Assembly: GCA_944322745.1 (NCBI GenBank)
Contig: CALUPV010000002.1
Location: forward strand, 268,586 to 332,585
DNA from: Candidatus Gastranaerophilales bacterium
Lineage (GTDB): Bacteria > Cyanobacteriota > Vampirovibrionia > Gastranaerophilales > Gastranaerophilaceae
Direction of reading: 5' to 3'
Length of the DNA stretch: 64,000 nucleotides
A program made the position numbers and the translations under genes. Positions 29,511-39,190 of the stretch are shown here, piece after piece; within the stretch, counting starts at the first letter, position 1, and every line of letters starts with the position of its first letter. The notes beneath the pieces were generated by a model. The model was not told where the DNA came from, searched no databases, and was given only the letters and a program-made list of their open reading frames with translations.

Positions 29511-30587
29511 CTAATATTTAAATCTTTTTGCTCCATATCTATGGTGTTTATAGAGTTCTTTGATATCTTTATCAAAATATTTAAAATGAATTTTCTTTTT
29601 TAATTTTATAAAGGGATTATCCTTTTCTATTTGTTTATCATTTGTATTCTGGAAATAAAAAGAATAAAACTCCGTTATAAAATTTTGTTTTAGAGCAATA
29701 TTATTCATTTCTTGAGCTAGATTAATAAAATAATTATCAATTTTATAATTTGTAACTCGGGAATATCGTGCATCAATATCTATAATTAGATTTCTGACTC
29801 CAAGATTTTTTGCTATTTTTAGAAATTTTTTAAATTCCGATATATTGTCATTATATGTTGGAATAATAATGTATTTTAACCTTATTGCATCACGAGATTT
29901 TTCTGTAGCTGCATATTTTTTTAGACTGTTTATTACTCTATCAAAAGCATTAACACGCTTTATTTTATAAAATGTTTTTTTGCAACCACAGTCAAGAGAT
30001 ACAATAATATATGTTGTCGCTTTATCCATTGCTTGAAAGAGTTTTTCTGAGTATTTAATCGCATTAGTTGGAACAAATACTCTTGCATAATTATTAACAG
30101 CAAAAAGGTCTAACAGTTCATCACATTCATGATATATAGTAAACTCTCCCCCACCAATATGAAGTTCACATCCTTTTTTTATAATTCCTTGCTCTTTAAA
30201 TGATTTCAGAACCGGAAGAATTTTGTATGTATTATTTGTTCTTTCATATAGTTCATGGTTATTTGTACAATATATACAATCAGCATTACAAATACTAAAA
30301 TGAGTAATTGTTATATAATCTATGTATTCTTCGTCATCCCAATCTTGTTCTTCTATATGATAACAAGAATAACACTCTTTTGGACAGCTACCTTTTTTAA
30401 ATAAAGAAACATGTTTATTAATTCTTTCAAATAAATCATCTTTGGATATTATTTGACCATTATAATTATCATAAATCAATGGAGGAACTTGTCCATCGAT
30501 TTGATCGACAGGCGAAAAACAGCAAGACGTTAATATATCATTAAAGAAACATAAACCGTGTTTTAATATTTTACAACATTTGTACAT
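29511..30587 (-). CDS. Radical SAM protein with N-terminal cysteine module (family of five)
   Basis: 358 residues. The radical SAM cluster motif is C100-NAD-C104-IY-C107, followed by an SAM-binding GGGE (IGGGEFT). N-terminal to it is a module shared with the four genes at 57559-61713: (K)HGL.FF, then a CC pair at 22-23, then C72xxC75, exactly 25 residues before C100, and an acidic W-containing linker (EEQDWDDEEYI). It has a longer C terminus rich in Lys/Tyr. No recognised substrate. It begins seven bases after ribH, so it is co-transcribed with a riboflavin gene. The chemistry is unknown. Confidence 0.85.
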   Translation of the reverse strand: MYKCCKILKHGLCFFNDILTSCCFSPVDQIDGQVPPLIYDNYNGQIISKDDLFERINKHVSLFKKGSCPKECYSCYHIEEQDWDDEEYIDYITITHFSICNADCIYCTNNHELYERTNNTYKILPVLKSFKEQGIIKKGCELHIGGGEFTIYHECDELLDLFAVNNYARVFVPTNAIKYSEKLFQAMDKATTYIIVSLDCGCKKTFYKIKRVNAFDRVINSLKKYAATEKSRDAIRLKYIIIPTYNDNISEFKKFLKIAKNLGVRNLIIDIDARYSRVTNYKIDNYFINLAQEMNNIALKQNFITEFYSFYFQNTNDKQIEKDNPFIKLKKKIHFKYFDKDIKELYKHHRYGAKRFKY

Positions 30588-30594
30588 AAGTTAA

Positions 30595-31059
30595 TTATAT
30601 CTTAGATATCAAATTTGACATTTCAATTGCAGATTTAGCAGCATCTGCTCCTTTATTTCCTGCTTTTGTACCGGCTCTTTCAATTGCCTGTTCTATATTA
30701 TCGCATGTTAAGACACCGAATATAACCGGAATATCGGTTTCCAAGCTGACAGATGCAACGCCTTTAGAAACTTCTGCACAAACATAATCATAATGTGATG
30801 TAGAACCCTTTATAACTGCACCAAGAGCTATTATTGCATTATATTTACTTGTTTTTGCAGCTTTTTTAGCAATTAAAGGAATTTCAAATGCTCCTGGAAC
30901 CCATAATATATCAATATTTTCTTCTTTTACTCCGTGGCGCATCAGTTCATCAATTGCACCAGATAATAATTTTGAACTTATAAATTCATTAAATCTTGCT
31001 ACAATAATACAAAACTTCTCATTATTTACAGTTAACATTCCTTCTATAATATTTGGCAT
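30595..31059 (-). CDS. ribH: 6,7-dimethyl-8-ribityllumazine synthase
   Basis: Second-last step of riboflavin synthesis, condensing the ribityl-uracil with dihydroxybutanone phosphate. 154 residues, full length. Motifs: [52 protein letters not shown] and [14 protein letters not shown]. No FMN riboswitch is visible in the 90 bases upstream. The other rib genes are absent apart from ribF next door. A GGAGA motif precedes the ATG. The radical SAM gene follows after seven bases. Confidence 0.95.
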   Translation of the reverse strand: MPNIIEGMLTVNNEKFCIIVARFNEFISSKLLSGAIDELMRHGVKEENIDILWVPGAFEIPLIAKKAAKTSKYNAIIALGAVIKGSTSHYDYVCAEVSKGVASVSLETDIPVIFGVLTCDNIEQAIERAGTKAGNKGADAAKSAIEMSNLISKI

Positions 31060-31148
31060 ATAATCTCCTTAATCTTTTATATACATTTGATTTTACAATA
31101 TTAAAAAAAAATATAAAAGTTATACAAATAAATATTTACATGTTTTTT

Positions 31149-32096
31149 CTAAAAATGTCTTAGAGAAAATTCAAAATGTCCTTTTAAAAAATATTTATAT
31201 ATTTCAACAAATGCGATATCTCTATTTATTTGAGCTTTTAGTTTTTCTATATTATCAAATTTCATTTGATTTCTTATTTTTGTTATGAACTCTATTCTTA
31301 TTTTTTCACCGTATATATTTTGGTTGAAATCCAGAATATGAACTTCAGTCTTTTCTATTGTTGAGTTATTTACGGTTGGAGCAAAACCATAGTTTAATAT
31401 TCCATTATATTTTTTGTTTAAAATAGTTACTTCTACAAAATATACACCGTGTGGAATTTTAATTTTTTCGGCAGGGTAAACAATATTTGCACTTGGATAA
31501 CCTAATTTTCTTGCAAGCTGTTCTCCTTTTATAACAAAACCGTCTATAAAAAATTTGTACCCAAGTAATTCATTAGAATTTGGGAAATCACCAAGATGCA
31601 AAAAATTTCTTATATTAGAACAGCTGACTATATTATTTTTGACAACGAAAGGAGGAATTTCAAAATACTTATAGTTATATTTTTCTTTGTTGTTTCTCAA
31701 TAATTCACTATTACCTTCTTTATTAAATCCAAAATGGTGGTTAAATCCTGTTGTAATAGCTATTGGTGAAAAATACTTTATTAATATATTTTGAAGATAA
31801 TCATTTGCTCTTATTGAAGCAACATCATCAAAATTTAATAGTACAAGATTATCTATACCAATCTTTTCCATTAAGTTTATTTTTTCTTCTAATGATAATA
31901 TCTGATCTATTTTTTCACCTGTAAGACTATTTAATGGATGTGTCTTAAATGTTATTACAGTTGATTCGACATTATTTTCTTTTGCAATATTTATTGCATT
32001 CTTAAGGACCAATCGGTGTCCAAGATGTAATCCATCAAAAAAACCAAGTGCTATAGATGATTTATTAATATATGTTAATTCATTCCAAATACGCAT
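31149..32096 (-). CDS. ribF: Bifunctional riboflavin kinase / FAD synthetase
   Basis: Makes FMN and then FAD from riboflavin. About 315 residues. The N-terminal nucleotidyltransferase domain (ALGFFDGLHLGHRLVLKNA, then TFKTHPL) is followed by ITTGFNHHFGF and the CSNIRNFL motif. The C-terminal riboflavin kinase domain starts GYKFFIDGFVIKGEQLARKLGYPSANI. The open frame extends 43 codons further, but homology starts only at MRIWNELTYI. A promoter with its predicted start site at the ATG supports 32096. Confidence 0.93.
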   Translation of the reverse strand: MRIWNELTYINKSSIALGFFDGLHLGHRLVLKNAINIAKENNVESTVITFKTHPLNSLTGEKIDQILSLEEKINLMEKIGIDNLVLLNFDDVASIRANDYLQNILIKYFSPIAITTGFNHHFGFNKEGNSELLRNNKEKYNYKYFEIPPFVVKNNIVSCSNIRNFLHLGDFPNSNELLGYKFFIDGFVIKGEQLARKLGYPSANIVYPAEKIKIPHGVYFVEVTILNKKYNGILNYGFAPTVNNSTIEKTEVHILDFNQNIYGEKIRIEFITKIRNQMKFDNIEKLKAQINRDIAFVEIYKYFLKGHFEFSLRHF

Positions 32097-32102
32097 AATG
32101 TA

Positions 32103-32131
32103 ATTATAGACAAAAATCAAATCATGTTGAA
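32103..32131 (-). promoter_or_regulatory. Promoter of ribF, apparently leaderless
   Basis: Read on the minus strand: TTCAAC, a 17-base spacer, then a perfect TATAAT. The start site expected seven or so bases downstream falls on or beside the ATG of ribF, and there is no Shine-Dalgarno sequence. It reads away from the glycosidase gene starting at 32155. Confidence 0.55.
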
Positions 32132-32154
32132 TACTTAAAGAAAGAGACATATAT

Positions 32155-34272
32155 ATGCTTAATACATCCAGAATAAAAAATATAAATAAGATAAAAACCC
32201 CTTGTGTCTTTGATACTTGGAACAACCATTTTGGAGCATACTTTTTGGAAAATGGAAATTCATTTTTCAGATTGTATACCTTTTCAGATGTGAAGAAAGT
32301 AGAAATTGAAGTAAAACCTTCAAATAAATCTATTTTAAGATATGAGATGAATTATTCAGGAGGAGGTATATGGAGTCTGGAACTTCCATTTGGAACAGTT
32401 AAAAATGGAGACAGATATCGCTTCTTAATTGATTATAAAGATGAAACTTTCCAAGTAAAAGATCCTTGTTCGATGTGGCAAGATTCTTATTTTAAATGGT
32501 CAAGAATATATGATCATTCTTTATTTAATTGGACTGATAAAAAATGGATGTGCTGCGAGAATGAAAAGAGAATAAGTCGTTTAGCGAACCAAATGAACGG
32601 ATTAACACCTGTAAGTGGTCTAAGAATATATGAGTTACATATTGGCACCTTTACTGACGAAGGGACTTTTCTTTCTGCAAAAGAAAAAATTGAAAGACTT
32701 TCTGAAGAATTGCATTTTAATACAATTGAAATCATGCCGGTAGAAAATACATATTCTTTTAACTGGGGATATGATGGTGTTGATAAATATGCACCGAATC
32801 ATACATATGGAACACCCGATGATTTAAAAGAGCTTATTAATTATGCGCATAAATGTGGTCTTAACGTGATTATGGATATAGTTCCGAATCATTTAGGACC
32901 GGATATTGCAGAATTGCAAAAAACAGGACCATATACTGATGGAGAAAATTGTTTTGGTTATAAGTTTAATTTTGAAAAAGATGAAAATTGTGTTCAAGTA
33001 AGAGATTTTATAATCGGAGCTGCTTTAAATTGGATAATAAATTATCACTGTGATGGTTTGCGTGTTGATATGACCAAATTTATGTGCAGTGATTATACAA
33101 TGAAACAAATGGTGGCAGAAATTAATTTTCACGCACCTGATGCCTTTTTAATTGCAGAAGATGGTAGAGATAATGATACAAGAGTTATACAACCATTCCC
33201 ATATTTTGAAAAAGAAGAAAATGAATTACATCATGAAGCATATATAGAAAAAATAAGAAGAAATAATATTTCGCTTTCTGCTTTGGGTTTTGATTCAGAA
33301 TGGGATTTCCCCTTTCATAAAGAAATAGCATCAATGATATTAGGCTCTTGGGATTGCAGGATAAAAAATTTATCTTCTTTTGATTATTCATTGAGAGCTG
33401 CTCAAACAAGAGTTAAATATCCAATGAGTCACGATGAAATAGGGAATATTGATGGTACTCGCTTAATTTCCAAAGTTGTTGTTAATGAATTAAACCTTAG
33501 AAATAAAATGATAGATTGCTCTGAGAATGAAAAGTGTAAGTTAATGGCGCATGCTTCACATAGAATACTTGTATCTTTGGTTACCGGTCAATTAGAAAAT
33601 ATGTCTGCTGAGGAGCGAATTAAGTTCTATAATAAAAATAAAATTGCAGTAGATATACCTGTTGAACAAGTCAAAGAGGCATATTTTAAAGCTATACAAA
33701 TGCATATGCTCGCGATTGGAAAGGTATATTCAATTCCAGGACCCAAGATGATATTTCAAGGTGATGAATCTGCAAATTTATCTTATTTTAAATTTTTTAG
33801 AAAATTCTCAATCGGACCTGAGACTTATCTAAAAGAAAAAGGATATGAGCCGGGGCTGCCTGCTTTTCTTGATTCTAAACTCTCAGCAGTTAAAGTTTCT
33901 GATAAATATTCTTACATTAATAAATGTGTTGAAGAATATGTCAGGGATTTAAATTTATTATGCGAACATTACATAGCTCTTTCTTCGGGTCATATAGAAA
34001 AAACATTTGTTTTTGAACAGTCAGATACTCATGCTGTTCATTGTAAAAAAATATATAACGAAGTTTTTTCAATTTCTAATTTTAAATCAACCTCATATTA
34101 TAAGAATTACGGAATTATGTTCCCAAAAGGAAGGTGGAAAGAAATATTTAATTCAGACAGGCTTGAATATTTTGGTGAGAACAAATACTTAAATGAAGAC
34201 AGCATTAAAGAAAATTTTTCATATATTTCACTGCCTTCATATGGGATTGTTTTCTTTGAAAAAGTTGTGTGA
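32155..34272 (+). CDS. GH13 alpha-glucan-active enzyme (trehalohydrolase/branching-enzyme-like)
   Basis: 705 residues. An N-terminal CBM48-like beta-sandwich (about 20-130) precedes a (beta/alpha)8 GH13 catalytic domain. Region I is DIVPNHLGP at 241. Region II is GLRVDMTKF with nucleophile D305. Region III is FLIAEDGRD with acid E335. Region IV is PMSHDEIGN with D427. Region V-like NWGYDGVDKYAPNHTYG is at 204. YELHIGTFTDEGTF strongly recalls malto-oligosyltrehalose trehalohydrolase (TreZ), while others of this shape are branching enzymes, so I do not assign a gene. No other glycogen or trehalose gene is nearby. Confidence 0.82.
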   Translation: MLNTSRIKNINKIKTPCVFDTWNNHFGAYFLENGNSFFRLYTFSDVKKVEIEVKPSNKSILRYEMNYSGGGIWSLELPFGTVKNGDRYRFLIDYKDETFQVKDPCSMWQDSYFKWSRIYDHSLFNWTDKKWMCCENEKRISRLANQMNGLTPVSGLRIYELHIGTFTDEGTFLSAKEKIERLSEELHFNTIEIMPVENTYSFNWGYDGVDKYAPNHTYGTPDDLKELINYAHKCGLNVIMDIVPNHLGPDIAELQKTGPYTDGENCFGYKFNFEKDENCVQVRDFIIGAALNWIINYHCDGLRVDMTKFMCSDYTMKQMVAEINFHAPDAFLIAEDGRDNDTRVIQPFPYFEKEENELHHEAYIEKIRRNNISLSALGFDSEWDFPFHKEIASMILGSWDCRIKNLSSFDYSLRAAQTRVKYPMSHDEIGNIDGTRLISKVVVNELNLRNKMIDCSENEKCKLMAHASHRILVSLVTGQLENMSAEERIKFYNKNKIAVDIPVEQVKEAYFKAIQMHMLAIGKVYSIPGPKMIFQGDESANLSYFKFFRKFSIGPETYLKEKGYEPGLPAFLDSKLSAVKVSDKYSYINKCVEEYVRDLNLLCEHYIALSSGHIEKTFVFEQSDTHAVHCKKIYNEVFSISNFKSTSYYKNYGIMFPKGRWKEIFNSDRLEYFGENKYLNEDSIKENFSYISLPSYGIVFFEKVV

Positions 34273-34276
34273 TATT

Positions 34277-35530
34277 CTAGATTCTTTCCAATACGTAACT
34301 TATAGCACCTTTATTTTCATCAAAAACTGATTTCGCATTTTTGCAAAATTCACTGTATTCATTTTGATTATTGTATAAGTTTGTCAGACTATTAATAAGT
34401 TCTGTTTCATCATTTACAATTTTTGCGCATTTTTTATCAGTAAGAATTTTATATACATCTTTGAAATTAAAAGTAGATGGACCTGAAATTACAGGTTTAT
34501 TCCATATTGTTGCTTCAAGAGGATTATGACCTCCTGTGCCAGAGAAACTTCCTCCAATATAAGCAACATAACATATTGAAAATAATTTTGATAACTCTCC
34601 CATTGTATCAAGCAGAATTATTTCATTATCAATAAAATTATCATTTTTTGAACGCTTACCCCATTTTAGTCCTGATTCATCTAAAAGTTTAACTACTTCT
34701 TCATATCTTTGAGGGTGTCTTGGAGCAATTAACAATTTTGAATCCGTATATTCTTTTTTCAATTCTTTAAAAGCATTTAAAACAATTGAATCTTCAGGAT
34801 TATGCGTACTTGCAGCTATAAGAACACGATAATTTATAGTTTTTAACTCATTTTCAAATTTTTGAATTTCATTTGTAGTTAAATTGGGTGTTATATCAAA
34901 TTTCAAATTTCCCATTACTTCCACTTTATCATCTTTTGCTCCGATATCTATAATTCTTTCTGCATCATCATTTGATTGCATAAAGATTTTTGTATATTTG
35001 TTTAAAATTGGAGATAGAAATAATTTGATTTTTTTATAACCATTATATGAATGTGGTGAAATTCTGCCGTTTACACAATATACATTTATTCCTTTTAATT
35101 TAGCGATAGATATAAAACAAGGCCAAATTTCTGTTTCTGCAATAATTATTTTTTGCGGTTTAAAAGTATTAAAAAATGATAATACGCTAAAAAAGAAATC
35201 ATATGGAAAGTAAGTAATTTTATCAGCTATATTTTTAAATACTTTTTGTGCAATTTCTTGACCTGTTTTTGTAGTTGTTGTTATTACAATAATTTCATCC
35301 GGATGTTTTTTTCTATATTCTGTTACTAAATCTTTTATAGCATTTGTTTCGCCTACAGATACTGCGTGGAAAATCGTTGTATTATTACGTTTATTTATTT
35401 TAAAAGAATAAAATCCAATTTTCTCAAAAAAACCGGCTCTAAACTTAGGTTGTATTATAAATGCTATTATTATAAGCGGGATAAATATTATTGTTAAAAG
35501 AATTAAAACAATATTATACAGAATTATCAT
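34277..35530 (-). CDS. waaA: 3-deoxy-D-manno-octulosonic acid (KDO) transferase
   Basis: Adds KDO from CMP-KDO to lipid A precursor at the cytoplasmic face of the inner membrane. 417 residues with an N-terminal membrane anchor (residues 3-28). Motifs: FHAVSVGETNAI, IAETEIWPCF, CVNGRISPHSYNGYKK, MGNLKFD, LIAPRHPQRYEEV and YIGGSFSGTGGHNPLEA. Evidence that the organism makes LPS. It lies two bases downstream of secA on the same strand and meets the glycosidase gene head-on. Confidence 0.93.
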   Translation of the reverse strand: MIILYNIVLILLTIIFIPLIIIAFIIQPKFRAGFFEKIGFYSFKINKRNNTTIFHAVSVGETNAIKDLVTEYRKKHPDEIIVITTTTKTGQEIAQKVFKNIADKITYFPYDFFFSVLSFFNTFKPQKIIIAETEIWPCFISIAKLKGINVYCVNGRISPHSYNGYKKIKLFLSPILNKYTKIFMQSNDDAERIIDIGAKDDKVEVMGNLKFDITPNLTTNEIQKFENELKTINYRVLIAASTHNPEDSIVLNAFKELKKEYTDSKLLIAPRHPQRYEEVVKLLDESGLKWGKRSKNDNFIDNEIILLDTMGELSKLFSICYVAYIGGSFSGTGGHNPLEATIWNKPVISGPSTFNFKDVYKILTDKKCAKIVNDETELINSLTNLYNNQNEYSEFCKNAKSVFDENKGAISYVLERI

Positions 35531-35531
35531 T

Positions 35532-38228
35532 TTAGTTATCTTCGTCCTTGTTATCCATCATTATTGTTTGTTCGGGATCCTCAAATCCTTCCGGCATACC
35601 ATATTGTTCAGGCGTAACTATTTGTATCCCGAACTTTGTTCTGAATAAGTGTTTTACTGTTTCACTTTGAATGTCATACATCATATTATTAAATAGATCA
35701 TAAGCTTCTTTTTTGTATTCAAGTAATGGATTCTTCTGCCCGTATGCTCTTAAACCTATACCATCACGTAGCATATCAATGTTATGTAAATGATCTATCC
35801 ATCTATTGTCAACAACTCTAAGTAATAAATCTTTTTCAAGTTGTCTCATTACATTATCAGACGAAAAAGGTTCTTCTTTTTTATGATTTAAATTATATTG
35901 TTCAGCAACTGTATTATAAAATTCAACAGTTTTTGTTTCATGTTCTTTATATGCCTCAAGTGCAAAATCCCTTATTTTTGCATAAACATTTTCGTACTTG
36001 AGTCCTTGAATATCTTTGACTTCAATGAAAGATAATTGTGGGATTTCGGAATGAATTTCTTTTGTAAGAGAAACTAAATCTTCATAAATATATTCATCAG
36101 GATTCATTCCCGGGGCAATATATGTTTTAAGCAGTCTATCTACTTCTCTTTCTATCATATAGACAATATCTTCTCTTAAGTCATTTTCTTCAAGAACCCT
36201 ATTTCTTTGTGCATAAAATTTCTCACGTTGTAAATTCATAACATCATCATATTCAAGTACACTTTTTCTTGCATCAAAGTGGAAAGTTTCAACTTTCTTT
36301 TGATTACTTTCAATTTGTCTTGTAATAAGCCTGTTTTCAATAGCCATATCTTCTTCAATGTTAAGAGTATTCATAAGCGCCATTATTTGTTGACCGCCAA
36401 AAATTCTCATTAAACTATCTTCAAGCGATAAGAAGAATCTAGTTGAACCAGGGTCCCCTTGCCTTGCTGCACGACCTCTTAATTGGTTATCAATACGTCT
36501 TGATTCATGTCTTTCTGTACCAATAACATGTAAACCGCCAGCTTCAACAACTTTTGCGTGTTCTTCTTCAGTTATTTTTCTTGTTCTTTCAAGAACTTCA
36601 TTTTTTATTTCTTCATAATTTTGAGTATTTTCAGGTGTAATACCTTTTTTTACAAGTTCTTCTTTTGCAAGATATTCAGGGTTCCCGCCAAGTAATATGT
36701 CAGTACCTCTACCTGCCATATTCGTTGCTATTGTAACTGCACCATAACGACCTGCTTGAGCTATAATATATGCTTCCTTTTCGTGGTGCTTAGCATTTAA
36801 TATATTGTGTTTAATCCCACGTCTTTTCAATAAATCTGAAACCAGTTCGGATTTTTCAATACTGATTGTACCAACTAAAACAGGTCGTCCTGTTTTATTC
36901 ATTTTTATTATTTCATCAACAACTGCAAGATATTTTATTTTTTCTGTTTTATATATGATATCAGGTAAATTTATTCTAATATCAGGCTTATTTGTTGGGA
37001 TTTGAGTAACCTCAAGGTTGTAAATTTTACCGAATTCAGCTTCTTCGGTCATAGCTGTACCTGTCATACCGGCTAATTTCGGATATAATCTGAATAGATT
37101 TTGGAATGTAATACTTGCCAGAGTTTGTGTTTCATCTTGAATTTTTACGCCTTCTTTTGCTTCGACTGCTTGATGAAGTCCATCTGACCAGCGTCTTCCT
37201 TCCATCAAACGTCCTGTAAATTCATCAACAATAATGATTTCACCATTTTTAATTACATAGTCAGTATTTAAATGGAAAAGTTCTTTTGCTTTTAAAGCTT
37301 GCAAAAGATGATGTGCGTATTGGTTGTTAATATCGAATAAATCTTTAATTTCAAGTATTTCTTGAGCTTTATCTATACCATCTTCCGTTAGAATAACATT
37401 TTTATTTTTTTCATCGACTTCGTAGTGTTTTCCTTTTGATAATTGTGGTGCAACAGCAGCCATAGTTCGATATAGTTCGGCTGATTTATCAAGTCTACCG
37501 CTTATTATTAAAGGTGTTCTTGCCTCATCAATTAATATACTGTCAACTTCATCTATTATTGCGTAGTTATATGGTCTTTGAACTCTTTGTTCAACAGAAG
37601 TTGCCATATTATCTCTAAGATAGTCAAATCCGAATTCATTATTTGTTCCGTATGTTATATCACATTCATAAGCTTGTTTCTTTAAATGAAAACTTTCATA
37701 GTCATTCATTCTGGACAAAATAACGCCAACACTCAAACCAAGAAACTTGAATATTTTTCCCATCCATTCACTGTCTCTTTGTGCTAAGTAATCGTTAACA
37801 GTAACAATATGCACACCTTTACCTGTTAATGCATTTAAGTATGCAGGCAGAGTTGCAACAAGAGTTTTTCCTTCACCTGTTCTCATCTCTGCAATTTGAC
37901 CCTCGTGTAAAAAGATACCGCCTAAAAGCTGAACGTCAAAGTGTCTCATGTTAAGAACACGTTTCCCAGCTTCTCTTACAGTTGCAAATGCTTCAGGCAG
38001 AATAGAGTCTAATACTTGTTTTTCAAGTTCTCTATCTTTTTTTATATCATCAGATTTTTGTCTGTTTGCCAGTATATTTCTAAATTCTATAGTTTTATTT
38101 CTTAATTCTTCATCAGAAAGTTTTGCAAATTCAGGTTCCAGTGCATTTATGTGTTCCACAACCGGCATCATTTTTTTTATTTTTCTATTATTTGGATCGC
38201 CCAATAATTTTAGAAGTAGATCAATCAT
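35532..38228 (-). CDS. secA: Preprotein translocase ATPase SecA
   Basis: Drives Sec-dependent protein export through SecYEG. 898 residues. Motifs: QLLGGIFLHEGQIAEMRTGEGKTL (written here in two halves, QLLGGIFLHE and GQIAEMRTGEGKT), YGTNNEFGFDYLRDN, DEVDSILIDEARTPLI, AGRGTDILLGG, and GRAARQGDPGSTRFFLSLEDSL. Full length except that the C-terminal zinc finger (CxCxxxxxxHC) is missing; it ends in an acidic tail. It probably heads a secA-waaA unit. Confidence 0.96.
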   Translation of the reverse strand: MIDLLLKLLGDPNNRKIKKMMPVVEHINALEPEFAKLSDEELRNKTIEFRNILANRQKSDDIKKDRELEKQVLDSILPEAFATVREAGKRVLNMRHFDVQLLGGIFLHEGQIAEMRTGEGKTLVATLPAYLNALTGKGVHIVTVNDYLAQRDSEWMGKIFKFLGLSVGVILSRMNDYESFHLKKQAYECDITYGTNNEFGFDYLRDNMATSVEQRVQRPYNYAIIDEVDSILIDEARTPLIISGRLDKSAELYRTMAAVAPQLSKGKHYEVDEKNKNVILTEDGIDKAQEILEIKDLFDINNQYAHHLLQALKAKELFHLNTDYVIKNGEIIIVDEFTGRLMEGRRWSDGLHQAVEAKEGVKIQDETQTLASITFQNLFRLYPKLAGMTGTAMTEEAEFGKIYNLEVTQIPTNKPDIRINLPDIIYKTEKIKYLAVVDEIIKMNKTGRPVLVGTISIEKSELVSDLLKRRGIKHNILNAKHHEKEAYIIAQAGRYGAVTIATNMAGRGTDILLGGNPEYLAKEELVKKGITPENTQNYEEIKNEVLERTRKITEEEHAKVVEAGGLHVIGTERHESRRIDNQLRGRAARQGDPGSTRFFLSLEDSLMRIFGGQQIMALMNTLNIEEDMAIENRLITRQIESNQKKVETFHFDARKSVLEYDDVMNLQREKFYAQRNRVLEENDLREDIVYMIEREVDRLLKTYIAPGMNPDEYIYEDLVSLTKEIHSEIPQLSFIEVKDIQGLKYENVYAKIRDFALEAYKEHETKTVEFYNTVAEQYNLNHKKEEPFSSDNVMRQLEKDLLLRVVDNRWIDHLHNIDMLRDGIGLRAYGQKNPLLEYKKEAYDLFNNMMYDIQSETVKHLFRTKFGIQIVTPEQYGMPEGFEDPEQTIMMDNKDEDN

Positions 38229-38422
38229 TCTCCCTAATCTCCGATAATATTGTATTTATGAGAATTTTATCATATAAACTTTTTTTTTGAATAAAGATTA
38301 ATAATATATTAATTTTTTATTTTTATTGTAAAATTTTCTTAATAAAAAGTCTTAAAAAAGCAAAAATCAACATTGATTGATTTAATTGTTGTAGAATTAT
38401 AATATGTAGGAAAGGTAAAGTC

Positions 38423-39043
38423 ATGAGTATTTCTGCAATTAATTGTACACCAATAAAACCTCAAGCATCATTTGGTTCAGCACAAGGTGTAGATGAGGCG
38501 CAAAAAGTTTTAGAATTATCAAGACAATTAAATGATTCATTTACTTGCAGTAATTGTAGTAATGGGGATTGTGATAATGAAAAAGTTACTAATAAACATC
38601 CTCTTCAAACTGCTATTTCTGTTTTAGGTGCTTGTGCAACGATGTTTGCATTAGGTAAAGGTGCAGGTAAAGGTGTTGTTGCTTTAGCAAAGAAAGTTCC
38701 TGCTTCTGCAAAAGAAAATATATTGAACACAGGTAAAAAAGCTGTTTCTGCAATTTCTGAACAAGCTGCTAAATTACCAAAGAATGAAAAAGTATCAACA
38801 ATTTTATCTAACACTGTTGGTAAAGCATTTAACAGAGCAAAAGATGTTGTAATGAAAAATCCTGAAAAATCATTTACAACTGCAGCAGGTGTTTTAGCTG
38901 CAACAACTTTAGTACCTTCTATTGCAACTGCTGATGGTAATAAAGATGGTGTTGCCGATATTGCTCAAAATAATATTAATGCATATGCAAGTGCTTTCAA
39001 AAAAGCTGAAATATTTTCAGATATGATTAATGCATTATCTTAA
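38423..39043 (+). CDS. Unknown protein, first of a tandem pair with 39191-39805
   Basis: 206 residues, no recognised family. Its parts are a short N-terminal tag (SISAINCTPI...ASFG), a helix (DEAQKVLELSRQLNDSF), a CxxC-like Cys cluster (TCSNCSNGDC), and a hydrophobic, Gly/Ala-rich stretch (LGACATMFALGKGAGKGV) that may insert in a membrane. A second Ala-rich hydrophobic segment precedes a calcium-loop-like DGNKDGVADIAQ and a C-terminal helix. The next gene has the same architecture at about 30-35% identity by eye but without the cysteines. An AGGAAAGG site precedes the ATG. Confidence 0.7.
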   Translation: MSISAINCTPIKPQASFGSAQGVDEAQKVLELSRQLNDSFTCSNCSNGDCDNEKVTNKHPLQTAISVLGACATMFALGKGAGKGVVALAKKVPASAKENILNTGKKAVSAISEQAAKLPKNEKVSTILSNTVGKAFNRAKDVVMKNPEKSFTTAAGVLAATTLVPSIATADGNKDGVADIAQNNINAYASAFKKAEIFSDMINALS

Positions 39044-39061
39044 TATTTCTAGAAATAATAT

Positions 39062-39092
39062 AAAAAAGAGAACTGTTTAAGTTCTCTTTTTT
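39062..39092 (+). terminator. Intrinsic terminator between the tandem paralogs
   Basis: Perfect 13-bp stem AAAAAAGAGAACT / AGTTCTCTTTTTT with a five-base loop, ending in a T run. It separates the two paralogs into independent transcripts. Confidence 0.88.
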
Positions 39093-39190
39093 ATTTGTTA
39101 ATTTTTCTTAACAATACATCTAAAATAGGCAAAATTAAATATTGATTGCATTATATGAATTATAAAAGTCTCTTTTAGAAAGGTAAGAAT

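Noticed and set aside
31060..31148. Possible FMN riboswitch before ribH
   Set aside because: The 90-base gap is too short and lacks the conserved RFN element.
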